A stretch of 64,000 bases of DNA from Streptomyces marianii (lineage in GTDB: Bacteria > Actinomycetota > Actinomycetes > Streptomycetales > Streptomycetaceae): NCBI RefSeq assembly GCF_005795905.1, contig NZ_VAWE01000001.1, forward strand, positions 3,890,001 to 3,954,000. The letters run 5' to 3'. How positions within the stretch are numbered: position 1 is the stretch's first letter; each line of letters begins with the position of its first letter. The notes under the pieces were generated by a model. The model was not told the DNA's origin and searched no databases. It was given only the letters and a program-made list of their open reading frames with translations. The position numbers were made by a program, and so were the translations under genes. Of this stretch, positions 1-8,636 are shown one piece after another.

Positions 1-54
1 CTCCAGCTCGAAGCGCCCGTCTATGACCCGTCTGCCGGATTCCCCGTCGCTCAT
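1..54 (-). CDS. N-terminus of a probable Ser/Thr protein kinase (partial)
   Basis: The reverse strand begins with ATG at 54 and encodes MSDGESGRRVIDGRFELE before running off the window edge. The phrase V-I-D-G-R-F-E-L matches the usual start of Streptomyces eukaryotic-type Ser/Thr kinases (Pkn family), where it leads into the glycine-rich loop. No catalytic motif is inside the window, so the call rests on that phrase alone. The gene points away from the chitinase gene that follows. Confidence 0.45.
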   Translation of the reverse strand, partial: MSDGESGRRVIDGRFELE

Positions 55-244
55 GGCCGGGAGCCTACGAGATGCGGGCGACACGGCCCCGCGCAGGTGG
101 CTCCGACGCCTCCGGCCCGGAGCGTCCTACGCCGCCGTCGCGCGCGGATCCCACCCAGGAGCTCGCCGAAGGCGCCACCCCGCGGGCCAGGTACGACGGA
201 GCGGGCGGCGCGGGCCGCCCGCTCCCGCCGATCCGCCGAACGCG

Positions 245-1129
245 TCAGCAGTACAGGTTGCCGCCCGTCGGCACGCCCAGGATCCGGGTGAAGCGCTGGT
301 AGTTGTTCACACGGCTCTGGACCTGCGCCGGGTTCTTGCCGTCGCACTCCAGGGAGCCGTTGATCGAGCGGATCGAGTGGCCGAACCCGGCCTGGTTGAC
401 CATGGCGTTGTGGCCGGTCATCGTGCCGGGCCCGCTCTGGGTGTTCCAGTACCAGAGGCCGGTCTTCCAGGCGACGGCGGACTCCCGCTCGACGCGCCAG
501 GGGTTGCCCAGCAGGTCGATGCCGAGGGCGTCACCGGCGGCCTTGTAGTTGAAGTTCCAGCTGAGCTGGATCGGGCCGCGGCCGTAGTACGCGGCCTGGC
601 CCGCCGGGCAGCCGTAGGGCTGGCTGCGGTCGCAGTAGTGCGGGTAGTTGGCGGTGTTCTGCTCCACGATGTGGACCAGGCCGCCCGTCTCATGCGCCAC
701 GTTGGCGAGGAAGGCGGCGGCCTCCTGCTTCCGCACCGTGTCGCTGCCGGTCTTGGCGAAGGCCGGGTACGCGCTCATGGCAGTGGTCAGCCCGCTGTAC
801 GTGTAGAAGGAATTCCGGTTCGGGAACATCTGGTTGAACTGCGCCTCGCTGACGACGAAGCCCGAGGGATCCGGGTTCGGGTTGCCGCCACCGCCGCCGC
901 AGGCGCCCTGGTCGGCCCAGACCTCGGCGGAGCCGGGGGCCTCGTTCTGGGTCCACCACTTGGCCTGCCAGTTGCGGCCGTTGTGGGAAGCGGTCATTCC
1001 GCCGGTGTAGACGGACGAGGAGTTCCAAGCCGCGGCGCACGCGGCCGCGGACGCGGTCGAGGGGACGAGGACCGTGAGTCCGAGCACCGCCACGAAGGCG
1101 GCGAGCAGGGTGGTGATCCGACGCGACAA
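245..1129 (-). CDS. Secreted GH19 chitinase with N-terminal chitin-binding module
   Basis: The 294-residue protein has a signal peptide ending near the A-S-A at residues 26-28. A CBM5/12-type chitin-binding module follows (about 30-77, with W-N-S-S, VYTGG, ASHNG and AKWWTQ), then a short Gly/Pro linker and a GH19 catalytic domain from about residue 90. The catalytic region shows A-H-E-T-G-G, with the general-acid Glu, and YYGRGPIQLSWNFNY, the substrate-binding signature of bacterial family 19 chitinases. It hydrolyses beta-1,4-N-acetylglucosamine polymers outside the cell. The start is a TTG at 1129 preceded by GGAAAGGA. A DasR-like operator lies about 140 bp upstream, so repression by DasR and release by glucosamine-6-phosphate is the expected control. 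Confidence 0.93.
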   Translation of the reverse strand: MSRRITTLLAAFVAVLGLTVLVPSTASAAACAAAWNSSSVYTGGMTASHNGRNWQAKWWTQNEAPGSAEVWADQGACGGGGGNPNPDPSGFVVSEAQFNQMFPNRNSFYTYSGLTTAMSAYPAFAKTGSDTVRKQEAAAFLANVAHETGGLVHIVEQNTANYPHYCDRSQPYGCPAGQAAYYGRGPIQLSWNFNYKAAGDALGIDLLGNPWRVERESAVAWKTGLWYWNTQSGPGTMTGHNAMVNQAGFGHSIRSINGSLECDGKNPAQVQSRVNNYQRFTRILGVPTGGNLYC

Positions 1130-1250
1130 CGTTATCGTCCTTTCCCTGTGGGTGCTGTGGGTGCTGTGGGGGATGCGGGGTGTGGGGAGGAACGCGGGAC
1201 GGGATTCCCAAGTCGTGTCGCCCTATGGCGTGTTGAGCACTGAACAGGCA

Positions 1251-1280
1251 ATGGTCTGAACCTGTCAAGGTCTAGACCAA
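1251..1280 (-). promoter_or_regulatory. DasR-responsive element and chitinase-type direct repeats
   Basis: AAGGTCTAGACCAA at 1267-1280 contains the perfect palindrome GGTCTAGACC, matching the core of the DasR-responsive element (ACTGGTCTAGACCACT). A related half-repeat, TGGTCTGAACCT, lies at 1252-1263. The pair resembles the 12-bp direct repeats described in Streptomyces chitinase promoters. It is correctly placed upstream of the chitinase gene on the reverse strand. Confidence 0.8.
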
Positions 1281-1656
1281 GACTGAACCCCGAATGGCCT
1301 GAACCCCGCTGCCCCGCTGCCGCGGCGGGCACCGGAGGCCTGTCGAAACAGGTTCGGCGTCGAGGCGCCGGTCCGTGCGCCGCCGCCCCGTCTCGCACGG
1401 GCACGGTTCCGCAGAACGGGGGCCCCGCGCGGTGCGCGGGGGCCTTCCGGTCGTGTGTCATCGCCCGCCGGGGCGGGTCGGCCGGCCGGTCGAGGCCCGG
1501 AAACCCCGGGCCGCGCAGCGCCGTCCTGTGCCAGACTCGGGCGCATGAGCCGACGACATTGACGCACGGCAGCAGGTCCTGGAACGGGCAGTCGCGGACC
1601 GCCGCGGCGGGTGAGCACCCGGCGTCCCCGTCCGTTCCGCAGAAGGACCACCACCC

Positions 1657-2901
1657 ATGCCTGTCATTTCGTCCTGCCCGCCCCCGCTCCGGCCCGGTGT
1701 GCGCCGGCTCGAGCGAACGCTCTACCTCTACGCGGGACTCGAGGACTTCGTCCTGCTCTACCCCGTCTACGCACTGCTCTTCGCCGGGCACGGCCTGGAC
1801 ACCGCCCGGATCTCGTCCCTGTTCGCCCTCTGGTCCCTGACCGGACTGCTGGTCGAGGTCCCGTCGGGTGTCTGGGCCGACGCCGTGTCCCGCAGGCTGA
1901 TGACCGTCACCGGGCCGCTGCTCACGGCTGCCGGGTTCGCCCTGTGGGTCCTGTTCCCCTCGTACGGCGCGTACGCCGCCGGGTTCGTGCTGTGGGGTGC
2001 CGGAGGGTCGCTCCGCTCCGGTGCCATGGAGGCCCTGGTGCACGACGAGCTCGAACGACTCGGTGCCGCTTCACGCTACGGCCGGATCATGGGGCGCACC
2101 GCCGCCGTCAGCATGGCCGCGACCGCCGCGGCCACCGCGCTGGCGGCACCGGCCTTCGCCCGGGGCGGCGAGCTGCTGATCGGTGCGGCCAGCGTCGCCG
2201 CCTGTCTGCTGTGCGCCGCCGTGGGCGCGGCGCTGCCCGAACACCGCGGGCCCACCGACCGGGGTGCTCAACGGCGCACTCGCCGCGGGGCGCACACGGC
2301 GGCCCTGCGGGCGGGGTTCACCGAGGTGCGCGGCAGCCGTCGGGTGCGGCACGCCCTGCTGCTGTCCGTCGTCGTCACCTCGGTCTGGGGCGCGCTCGAC
2401 GAGTACGTACCACTGCTGGCCGCAGCCACCGGTGTCGCGACGGCGACGGTCCCGCTGCTGGTCCTGGTGGTCTGGGTCGGGGTGACGGTCGGCTCGCTGC
2501 TGGTGGGGCCGGGCGAGCGGCTCTCCGGGCGGGCGCTCGGGGCCGCCGTCGCGGCGGGCGCCGCGGTGCTCGCCGCGGGAGCGCTGAACGGTGGCCCCGG
2601 CGGGTTCGTCCTGGTGGGGGTGGCGTTCCTGGTCTTCCAGCTGACCGATGTGCTGGTCGACGCCCGGCTGCAGGAGGCGATCACCGGCCCGAGCCGGGCC
2701 ACCGTGACGTCCCTCGCGGGTCTCGGGACGGGACTCACCACACTGCTGGTCTACGGGACGTACGCGGGGCTGTCCGCGCACGCGCCGCACGGCACCGTGT
2801 TCGCCCTGCTCGCCCTGCCGTACCTGGCGGTCGCAGCGGCACTCGGCAGGACACACGGACGTGAGGCGGGGAACGGACGCCGGTCGGGGAAACGAACGTG
2901 A
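1657..2901 (+). CDS. MFS transporter
   Basis: The 414-residue hydrophobic protein shows the alternating membrane segments of the major facilitator superfamily. A loop between TM2 and TM3 carries GVWADAVSRRLM, the degenerate G-x-x-x-D-x-x-x-R-(R/K) motif A. The first half has the longest run of membrane helices, then a basic central loop (about 195-225, PEHRGPTDRGAQRRTRR) precedes the second bundle. The tail ends in basic residues. ATG 1657 is preceded by AAGGA. Substrate is unknown. It converges with purA and is separated from it by a strong stem-loop. Confidence 0.85.
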   Translation: MPVISSCPPPLRPGVRRLERTLYLYAGLEDFVLLYPVYALLFAGHGLDTARISSLFALWSLTGLLVEVPSGVWADAVSRRLMTVTGPLLTAAGFALWVLFPSYGAYAAGFVLWGAGGSLRSGAMEALVHDELERLGAASRYGRIMGRTAAVSMAATAAATALAAPAFARGGELLIGAASVAACLLCAAVGAALPEHRGPTDRGAQRRTRRGAHTAALRAGFTEVRGSRRVRHALLLSVVVTSVWGALDEYVPLLAAATGVATATVPLLVLVVWVGVTVGSLLVGPGERLSGRALGAAVAAGAAVLAAGALNGGPGGFVLVGVAFLVFQLTDVLVDARLQEAITGPSRATVTSLAGLGTGLTTLLVYGTYAGLSAHAPHGTVFALLALPYLAVAAALGRTHGREAGNGRRSGKRT

Positions 2902-2944
2902 GACCAAGAAAGAATGCCGACCGGGGAAACGGACGTGGGCCCAA
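2880..2944 (+). repeat. Imperfect tandem duplication of the MFS gene 3' end
   Basis: GCCGGTCGGGGAAACGAACG, spanning the last codons and stop of the MFS gene, is followed about 37 bp later by GCCGACCGGGGAAACGGACG. Both copies continue into a similar (A/G)GACC/GCCCAAG tail. The second copy is non-coding. It looks like a short duplication of the gene terminus. Confidence 0.6.
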
Positions 2945-3048
2945 GGGGGAGCGGGCCGGGAGAGCAGACGCGGAAGCCGCGGGCCGGTCTCAGCCGCGGG
3001 TCCTGGGAGAGGCCGAGGGCCGGGCGGAAGCCGCGTGAGCGGCGAACA

Positions 3049-3089
3049 GGCCGGTGGCCGGCGAGCACTCGGCTCACCGGCCACCGGCC
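3049..3089. terminator. Bidirectional stem-loop terminator
   Basis: GGCCGGTGGCCGG (3049-3061) pairs perfectly with CCGGCCACCGGCC (3077-3089) around a 15-nt loop. It lies between the convergent MFS and purA genes, where it can stop transcription from both sides. There is no U-tract, as is common in Streptomyces. Confidence 0.75.
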
Positions 3090-3134
3090 GTGGGAACGGC
3101 GACGTGCCGCGAGGGATCCTGCGGCCCCGCGGAC

Positions 3135-4418
3135 CTACAGGAACGAGTTGATCTCGATCGTCTCGTCACGGCCCGGCCCGACGCCGATCGCGGAGATCGG
3201 CGCCCCGGACATCTCCTCCAGCGCCTTCACATAACCCTGCGCGTTCTTCGGCAGGTCGGCGAAGGACTTGGCCTTGGTGATGTCCTCGGACCAGCCCGGC
3301 AGGTACTCGTAGACCGGCTTGGCGTGGTGGAAGTCGGTCTGCGAGTACGGCAGCTCCTCGACGCGCCTGCCGTCGATCTCGTACGCGACGCAGACCGGGA
3401 TCTGCTCCCAGCCGGTCAGCACGTCGAGCTTGGTGAGGAAGAAGTCGGTCAGTCCGTTGACGCGGGTCGCGTAGCGGGCGATGACCGCGTCGAACCAGCC
3501 GCAGCGGCGGTCGCGGCCGGTGGTGACACCGCGCTCGCCGCCGATGCGGCGCAGCGCCTCGCCGTCCTCGTCGAACAGCTCGGTCGGGAACGGGCCGGCG
3601 CCGACACGGGTCGTGTAGGCCTTGAGGATGCCGATGACCCGGCTGATCTTCGTCGGGCCCACGCCCGCGCCCGTGCAGGCGCCGCCCGCCGTCGGGTTCG
3701 AGGAGGTGACGAAGGGATACGTGCCGTGGTCCACGTCGAGGAGCGTGCCCTGGCCGCCCTCGAAGAGGACGACCTTGCCGTCGTCGAGGGCGTTGTTCAG
3801 GATCAGCGTGGTGTCGGCGACGTACGGCCGGATCTGGTCGGCGAAGCCGAGCATCTCCTCGACGACGCGGCCCGTCTCGATGGCACGGCGGTTGAAGACC
3901 TTGGCCAGGAGCTGGTTCTTCTGCTCCAGCGCCGCCTCGACCTTCTGCGTCAGGATCGACTCGTCGTACAGGTCCTGGACCCGGATGCCGACTCGGTTGA
4001 TCTTGTCGGCGTATGTCGGGCCGATGCCGCGGCCGGTGGTACCGATCTTGCGCTTGCCGAGGAAGCGTTCCGTCACCTTGTCGAGCGTGACGTTGTACGA
4101 GGTGATCAGATGGGCGTTTCCGCTGACCAGAAGCTTGGACGTGTCGACGCCACGCTCGTTCAGCCCGCTCAGCTCGGAGAGCAGGACCGCCGGGTCGACG
4201 ACGACTCCGTTGCCGATGACCGGGGTGCATCCCGGCGAGAGGATTCCGGAAGGGAGGAGGTGGAGCGCATACTTCTGGTCACCGACCACCACGGTGTGGC
4301 CGGCGTTGTTACCACCCTGGTAACGCACCACGTAATCCACGGATCCACCGAGGAGGTCGGTGGCCTTTCCCTTGCCTTCGTCACCCCACTGAGCACCGAG
4401 CAGCACAAGTGCGGGCAC
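3135..4418 (-). CDS. purA: Adenylosuccinate synthetase
   Basis: This 427-residue enzyme converts IMP, aspartate and GTP to adenylosuccinate, the first committed step to AMP. The N-terminal [12 protein letters not shown]-loop carries the catalytic Asp and NAGHTVV carries the catalytic His. The IMP- and GTP-binding signature segments follow ([40 protein letters not shown] shown by key residues, then [10 protein letters not shown]). Length matches the family. The GTG at 4418 is preferred because it gives the canonical N-terminus directly and has GGAAGGGG upstream; an in-frame extension upstream encodes nothing family-like. It is divergent from the diacylglycerol-kinase-like gene. Confidence 0.98.
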   Translation of the reverse strand: MPALVLLGAQWGDEGKGKATDLLGGSVDYVVRYQGGNNAGHTVVVGDQKYALHLLPSGILSPGCTPVIGNGVVVDPAVLLSELSGLNERGVDTSKLLVSGNAHLITSYNVTLDKVTERFLGKRKIGTTGRGIGPTYADKINRVGIRVQDLYDESILTQKVEAALEQKNQLLAKVFNRRAIETGRVVEEMLGFADQIRPYVADTTLILNNALDDGKVVLFEGGQGTLLDVDHGTYPFVTSSNPTAGGACTGAGVGPTKISRVIGILKAYTTRVGAGPFPTELFDEDGEALRRIGGERGVTTGRDRRCGWFDAVIARYATRVNGLTDFFLTKLDVLTGWEQIPVCVAYEIDGRRVEELPYSQTDFHHAKPVYEYLPGWSEDITKAKSFADLPKNAQGYVKALEEMSGAPISAIGVGPGRDETIEINSFL

Positions 4419-4559
4419 AGGCGTACACCCCTTCCGGGCGGGGCATGTCCATGGTCGGGGGCCTGAGCCGCCAACCGGTGTGCCCCGGAATAGACGAAGC
4501 CCCTGGCGCAATAGCGCAAGGGGCTCTTGCACAAAGATGCTACCCGAGGAAGGACCGAG

Positions 4560-5387
4560 GTGTCGGCTCCCGACCAGCTCCTGGTGGTCATCGACCCGGT
4601 CGCCCGCCGTTTCGACGGCGAGTCCGTTCGTATCGCGAAGGATGTGCTGTGTGCCGGATCGGCGGCGAAAATCTGCCTGCCCGATGGTCCCGAGGAATTT
4701 TCCCGTGCCCTCGCCCGCAGGGGTTCCCGGCGCCCTGTCGTGATCGGTGACGACCGCGCGCTGCTGCGCACCGTGGGCCAGCTGCACCGGGCGCGGGAGC
4801 TCGCCGGCGAGGCCCTGTCGCTGGTCCCGGTCGGGGGCGGCGCGTCCGTGGCGGTGGCCCGGTCGCTGGGCGTGCCGACCGGCGCGGTGGCGGCCGCCCG
4901 GGCGGTCCTCGACGGAGCCGCTCACCCGCTGGACCTGCTCGCCGACGACAGCGACGGGGTGGTGCTGGCCGATCTGCACATCCCGGCGGGTCCTGCCACC
5001 GCGGGGGCACCGGGGCGGACCGGCTCGGTGTGGCACACCTGCCGCTCCCTGCTGCGCACGTTCGCCCGTCCCGTTCCACCGGCGCCTCCGGGTGTACGGA
5101 CGCACCGGCTGCGGGTGGAGGCGGACGGAGTGCTGCTGAGCGATCTGGACGAGCCGGTCGAGGACGTACGCGTCCGCGCGGCCGAAGGAGCCGCGGAGGT
5201 GACCGTGCACCGCAGTTCCGACCCGGGCCCCGTGCGGAGCCTGGCCAAGGTCGTCACCGTCTCGGGCGCCGACTTCCGCTACCGCGCAGACGCCCTCGTC
5301 GGCGGGCCGGTCCGGCGACGCACCTGGACCCTGCGGCCCCGGGCCTGGTCGCTGACCCTGCCGGGGCCGCGGACCGCCGGGGAGTGA
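4560..5387 (+). CDS. Diacylglycerol kinase catalytic-domain-like protein
   Basis: The 275-residue protein starts at GTG 4560 behind GAGGAAGGA. The N-terminus has the alternating beta-strand pattern of the DAGK/NAD-kinase-like fold ([47 protein letters not shown]). In the last segment the usual G-G-D/T-N-D-x-A region is reduced to [18 protein letters not shown]. Because the classical GGDGT motif is not intact, lipid-kinase activity is uncertain. Divergence from purA is, to my knowledge, a conserved Streptomyces arrangement. Function is inferred from fold resemblance only. Confidence 0.7.
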   Translation: MSAPDQLLVVIDPVARRFDGESVRIAKDVLCAGSAAKICLPDGPEEFSRALARRGSRRPVVIGDDRALLRTVGQLHRARELAGEALSLVPVGGGASVAVARSLGVPTGAVAAARAVLDGAAHPLDLLADDSDGVVLADLHIPAGPATAGAPGRTGSVWHTCRSLLRTFARPVPPAPPGVRTHRLRVEADGVLLSDLDEPVEDVRVRAAEGAAEVTVHRSSDPGPVRSLAKVVTVSGADFRYRADALVGGPVRRRTWTLRPRAWSLTLPGPRTAGE

Positions 5388-5475
5388 CGAGACCGTCCGC
5401 CGGCGCCCGCCACCGGATCCTGCGGCGGGCGCCGTACCGGTGCCGTCGTACGCGCGCGCCGTACGGACGGGCGGC

Positions 5476-5544
5476 GGGTGTTGTGGCAGGGGCATTGCAT
5501 GAAGCGGATCCGTCCGGTTCATGCAATGCCCCTGGGTGTTGTGG
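5476..5544. repeat. Perfect 17-bp inverted repeat flanked by an 11-bp direct repeat
   Basis: CAGGGGCATTGCATGAA (5487-5503) and TTCATGCAATGCCCCTG (5518-5534) form a perfect 17-bp stem with a 14-nt loop that itself holds the palindrome CGGATCCG. The structure is bracketed by GGGTGTTGTGG at 5476-5486 and again at 5534-5544. It lies between two convergent genes, so it may serve as a bidirectional terminator. The flanking direct repeat also fits a miniature inserted element. Confidence 0.8.
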
Positions 5545-5558
5545 GGCGGCCGGTTCTC

Positions 5559-6656
5559 TCAGCCTTCCAGGCGCACCGGCATCAGGAGCGAGAAGGCGTG
5601 CTCGTCGTCGGGACGGCGGACCGCAAGCGGCGAGGTCGGGCCGCCGAGTTCCAGGACGAGCCGGTCGCCTCCCGCGGCCGAGAGGGCCTGGAGCAGGAAC
5701 GCGCGGTTGACCGCGACATGGCCGGGTCCGGGGGCGGTGTCGCCGGTGACGGCGAGGGTGCCGTCGGCGGCGGGGGCGAGCACCGTGAGATCGAGCCGTT
5801 CGCCGTCCGCGCCGCCCGCCTCCCCTTCCCTCACCGGGCCGTTCTCCACCGCGTCCCGCAGCGCCGGGACGTCGACGGCGACGCGCTGCCCGGCGGGAAG
5901 CCGCGTCAGCCGGCGGTAGTCGGGGAAGTCGTGGCCGAGCCCGGTACCGCCCGCCCTGCGCCCTCCGGCCTCCAGGGTGATGTCGTCTCCCTCCACGGTG
6001 AGCCGCGCGGGGCCGCCGTCGCAGAGCAGCGCACGCATCGCGTCGGCGAGCGCCGCCGGGACGGTGATCCGGACGGCCGGTCCGTCATGGCCGTCGGCGG
6101 CCGTCCTCGCCACCGCCATCCGGTAGCGGTCGGTGGCCACCAGATGCAGCTCTCCCCCGTCGAGCTCGAACAGCACTCCGGCGAGCATCGGCAGGTCGCC
6201 GCCGGCGCCCACGGCGAACCGGACGGAGTCCAGGGCGGCGGCGAGTCCCGCGGAGGAGAGGGTGGTGTGGGCGGCGGACGTGCTCGGAGCAGTGGTCATG
6301 GTCAGGTTCTCCCTGCGTTCGATGCGTTCGACCAGCGTTCGGATCGTGGAGAACGCGTCGCGGGCGTCGGCCAGCCCCCGTTCGAGGCGGCGCAGATGCG
6401 CCTCCATCAGTTCGCACACGAGGGCCGCGTCCTCGCCGGCCCACGCGGCCATGACCAGACGGATGTCGGTCAGCGGCATGCCCGCCCGACGCAACCGGGC
6501 GAGCAGCCGGGCCTCGTCCAGCTGGGCGGGGTCGTACCACCGGTAGCCGTTCAGTGGGTCCACCTGGGCGGGGACCAGCACCCCCGCGCCGTCGTAGAAC
6601 CTCAGGGCGGTCACCGTCAGGCCGCTGTCCCGGGCCAGCTCGCCGATACTGCGCAT
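5559..6656 (-). CDS. MerR-family regulator fused to a DNA polymerase III beta-clamp-like domain
   Basis: The 365-residue protein has two unrelated parts. Residues 1-115 form a MerR regulator: MRSIGELARDSGLTVTALRFYD is the winged helix-turn-helix, NGYRWYDPAQLDEARLLARLRRAGMPL follows, and then a coiled-coil dimerisation helix. From about residue 125 to the end it resembles domains of the DnaN sliding clamp (SAGLAAALDSVRFAVG, LPMLAGVLFEL, LHLVATDRYRMAVAR, FPDYRRLTRLP, and a C-terminal LLMPVRL like the clamp MPMRL ending). The clamp part is too short to be the replicative clamp. ATG 6656 is preceded by GGAGAG. What the clamp-like sensor part binds is unknown. Confidence 0.85.
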   Translation of the reverse strand: MRSIGELARDSGLTVTALRFYDGAGVLVPAQVDPLNGYRWYDPAQLDEARLLARLRRAGMPLTDIRLVMAAWAGEDAALVCELMEAHLRRLERGLADARDAFSTIRTLVERIERRENLTMTTAPSTSAAHTTLSSAGLAAALDSVRFAVGAGGDLPMLAGVLFELDGGELHLVATDRYRMAVARTAADGHDGPAVRITVPAALADAMRALLCDGGPARLTVEGDDITLEAGGRRAGGTGLGHDFPDYRRLTRLPAGQRVAVDVPALRDAVENGPVREGEAGGADGERLDLTVLAPAADGTLAVTGDTAPGPGHVAVNRAFLLQALSAAGGDRLVLELGGPTSPLAVRRPDDEHAFSLLMPVRLEG

Positions 6657-7097
6657 CTCGCTCTCCACATCCGGGACTCTGGGGCCTGAACAAGGTCGAG
6701 GGTCAAGCGGCACGGACCAGGCGGGACGGGCGCCTCGCGCGGCCGTCGCGTCGCCCCGGGCCGGCGGGGCGGCCGGCAGGTCGGCCCCGCACACTCGCCC
6801 GCCACCGGCCGTCCTGCCCCGCCACGGGGTGCGGGGGCGAGGGACCGGTCGCGGACCGGCGGGCGGCGACCGGCCACCGGGTTGGGTGGGCGACCGCCCC
6901 TGCGGACCGGGCGTGGACCGGAACCGCCCCGGGCGGGACCGGCCGCCCCTGACCTGCCGCGGGCCCGGGGCGGGTGCGGCCCGGGAACAGATCCGCCGGC
7001 GGCCCGGGCCCGGAGACCGGGGCACCGCCCGGCGCGGTGTGCCGGAGTCGACCCGGGCCGGGGAGCACCGCACCGTCGTGGAGCCGGGAAACCCGTT
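6657..7097. other. Gene-free stretch upstream of the MerR fusion
   Basis: This 441-bp, very GC-rich interval separates two reverse-strand genes. I see short GGCCACCGG-type repeats but no ORF with a credible start and family resemblance, no tRNA and no clear terminator. It must hold the promoter of the MerR fusion gene. Confidence 0.5.
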
Positions 7098-7595
7098 TCA
7101 GGGCCGGTCGGGCATCCGCTCGCGATGCTCCCGCCAGCGCTCCATCATCGCCGTGAGCTCGTCCCGGATGAAGTCGAAGAACGCGACGGTCTCCTCGAGC
7201 CGGCGGCCCGCCGGCGTCTCGGCGCCGAGGCTCGTCACCCCTTCTCGCAGGGATTCCGCCCAGCGCTTCAGAACGGCGTCGCGGTTGGTGAGCGCCTCGT
7301 ACCACTGGTCGCTGTGGACCCGGTAGCGCTCGCGGCGGGAACCTGGCTCGCGTTCCCGCGAGACCATGTGCTGCTGAGCCAGATAGCGCACGGCGCCGGA
7401 CACCGCCGCAGGGCTGACCTGCAGTTGCTCTCCGAGCTCGGCGGAGGTCAGCGCGCCGGAGTCGGAGGAGAGCAGCGCGGCGAAGACCCTGGCGGGCATG
7501 CGCGTCATGCCGGCCTCGACGAGCTGGGCCGCGAAGCGTTCCACGAAGCGCGAGACCGCCTCTGCGTCTCTGGCCTTCTCCGTCATCGGCGTCAT
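7098..7595 (-). CDS. MarR/GbsR-type transcriptional regulator
   Basis: The 165-residue protein begins MTPMTEKARDAEAVSRFVERFAAQLVEAGM. A winged helix-turn-helix spans about residues 45-90 (LTSAELGEQLQVSPAAVSGAVRYLAQQHMV, wing REREPGSRRERYRV), followed by a helical C-terminus, the layout of GbsR/PadR-like MarR relatives. The gene is divergent from an ABC exporter and shares a 93-bp promoter region containing an A/T-rich palindrome. Repression of the exporter, relieved by a ligand, is therefore likely. ATG 7595 follows AGGGGAG. Confidence 0.87.
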   Translation of the reverse strand: MTPMTEKARDAEAVSRFVERFAAQLVEAGMTRMPARVFAALLSSDSGALTSAELGEQLQVSPAAVSGAVRYLAQQHMVSREREPGSRRERYRVHSDQWYEALTNRDAVLKRWAESLREGVTSLGAETPAGRRLEETVAFFDFIRDELTAMMERWREHRERMPDRP

Positions 7596-7651
7596 CCCCG
7601 GATCATCTCCCCTGTTCACGGACCCGGATCCGAGTTTATACGCTTCCTTAA

Positions 7652-7688
7652 CTTCACAAATTTCTGAAGATAGCTTAGCTTCTGAACC
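7652..7688 (+). promoter_or_regulatory. Operator palindrome and probable leaderless promoter of the ABC exporter
   Basis: CTTCACAAATTTCTGAAG (7652-7669) is a near-perfect palindrome with CTTCA/TGAAG arms around AAATTT, unusually A/T-rich for this genome. A -35-like TTCACA (7654-7659) lies 16 bp before TAGCTT (7676-7681), and the ATG follows at 7689 without a ribosome-binding site. The transcript of the ABC gene is probably leaderless. The operator overlaps the -35, so the divergent regulator would block polymerase. Confidence 0.6.
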
Positions 7689-8636
7689 ATGACGAAGGCC
7701 ATCAGTGTCGCCGGACTGCACAAGTCGTTCGGCCGGGCACTCGCACTGGACGGTCTCGACCTGTCGGTCGAGACCGGTGAGGTCCACGGCTTCCTCGGGC
7801 CCAACGGCGCCGGGAAGTCCACCACCATCCGCGTCCTCCTGGGACTGCTGCGCGCCGACTCCGGCGCAGCCCGGCTGCTGGGCATGGATCCCTGGCGGGA
7901 CGCCGTCGAACTGCACCGCCGGATCGCGTACGTCCCCGGGGACGTGACGCTCTGGCGCAACCTGTCCGGCGGCGAGGTCATCGACCTCTACGGCCGGCTG
8001 CGCGGCGGACTCGACAGGGCACGCCGGAACCGGCTGACCGAGCGGTTCGAACTCGACCCCACCAAGAAGGGGCGTACGTACTCCAAGGGCAACCGTCAGA
8101 AGGTGGCCCTGGTAGCCGCGTTCGCCTCCGAGGTCGACGTGCTGATCCTGGACGAACCGACGAGCGGGCTCGACCCGCTGATGGAGGAGGTCTTCCAGAG
8201 CTGCGTCGCCGAGGAGCGCGACCGCGGCCGGACGGTCCTGCTCTCGAGCCATGTGCTCAGCGAGGTCGAGGCGCTGTGCGACCGTGTCAGCATCATCCGC
8301 AAGGGGCGGACGGTGGAGAGCGGTTCGCTCGCCGACCTGCGGCACCTCACCCGCACCAGCGTCAGCGCCGATCTCGCGGGCCCGCCCGACGGGCTCGCAC
8401 GGCTGCCCGGTGTGCACGACCTCGACGTCCAGGGCCCTGCCGTCTCCTCCGAAGGCGCCGGATGCCGGGTTCGGTTCCAGGTCGACACGGACAAGCTGGA
8501 TCCGGTGCTGCGCTCGCTCACCGAGTCGGGCGTGCGGTCGCTGACCAGCACCCCGCCCACGCTGGAGGAGCTGTTCCTCCGTCACTACCAAACCGATGCA
8601 CGCGGCACGGGCGCGGAAGAGGCGATGTCACGATGA
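7689..8636 (+). CDS. ABC exporter ATP-binding protein
   Basis: The 315-residue ATPase carries Walker [10 protein letters not shown] (about residues 38-46) and a Q-loop region after [21 protein letters not shown]. The ABC signature is [11 protein letters not shown] (S-K-G-N instead of LSGGQ), followed by Walker [13 protein letters not shown] and the H-loop SSHVLSE. The C-terminal extension after about 215 is typical of drug and antibiotic exporters of the CcmA/DrrA type. It overlaps the permease gene by ATGA, so the two are translationally coupled. Control by the divergent MarR/GbsR regulator is expected. Confidence 0.95.
   Translation: MTKAISVAGLHKSFGRALALDGLDLSVETGEVHGFLGPNGAGKSTTIRVLLGLLRADSGAARLLGMDPWRDAVELHRRIAYVPGDVTLWRNLSGGEVIDLYGRLRGGLDRARRNRLTERFELDPTKKGRTYSKGNRQKVALVAAFASEVDVLILDEPTSGLDPLMEEVFQSCVAEERDRGRTVLLSSHVLSEVEALCDRVSIIRKGRTVESGSLADLRHLTRTSVSADLAGPPDGLARLPGVHDLDVQGPAVSSEGAGCRVRFQVDTDKLDPVLRSLTESGVRSLTSTPPTLEELFLRHYQTDARGTGAEEAMSR

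Noticed and set aside
3054..4466. Long forward-strand frame of 470 codons across purA
   Set aside because: It is antisense to purA, whose motifs are complete; the forward frame is Val/Asp/Arg-rich with no recognisable domain, typical of shadow frames in high-GC DNA.
8276..8632. Long upstream extension of the ABC permease gene
   Set aside because: It overlaps the ATPase gene in another frame; the ATG at 8633 overlaps the ATPase stop by ATGA, and the membrane protein starts there naturally.
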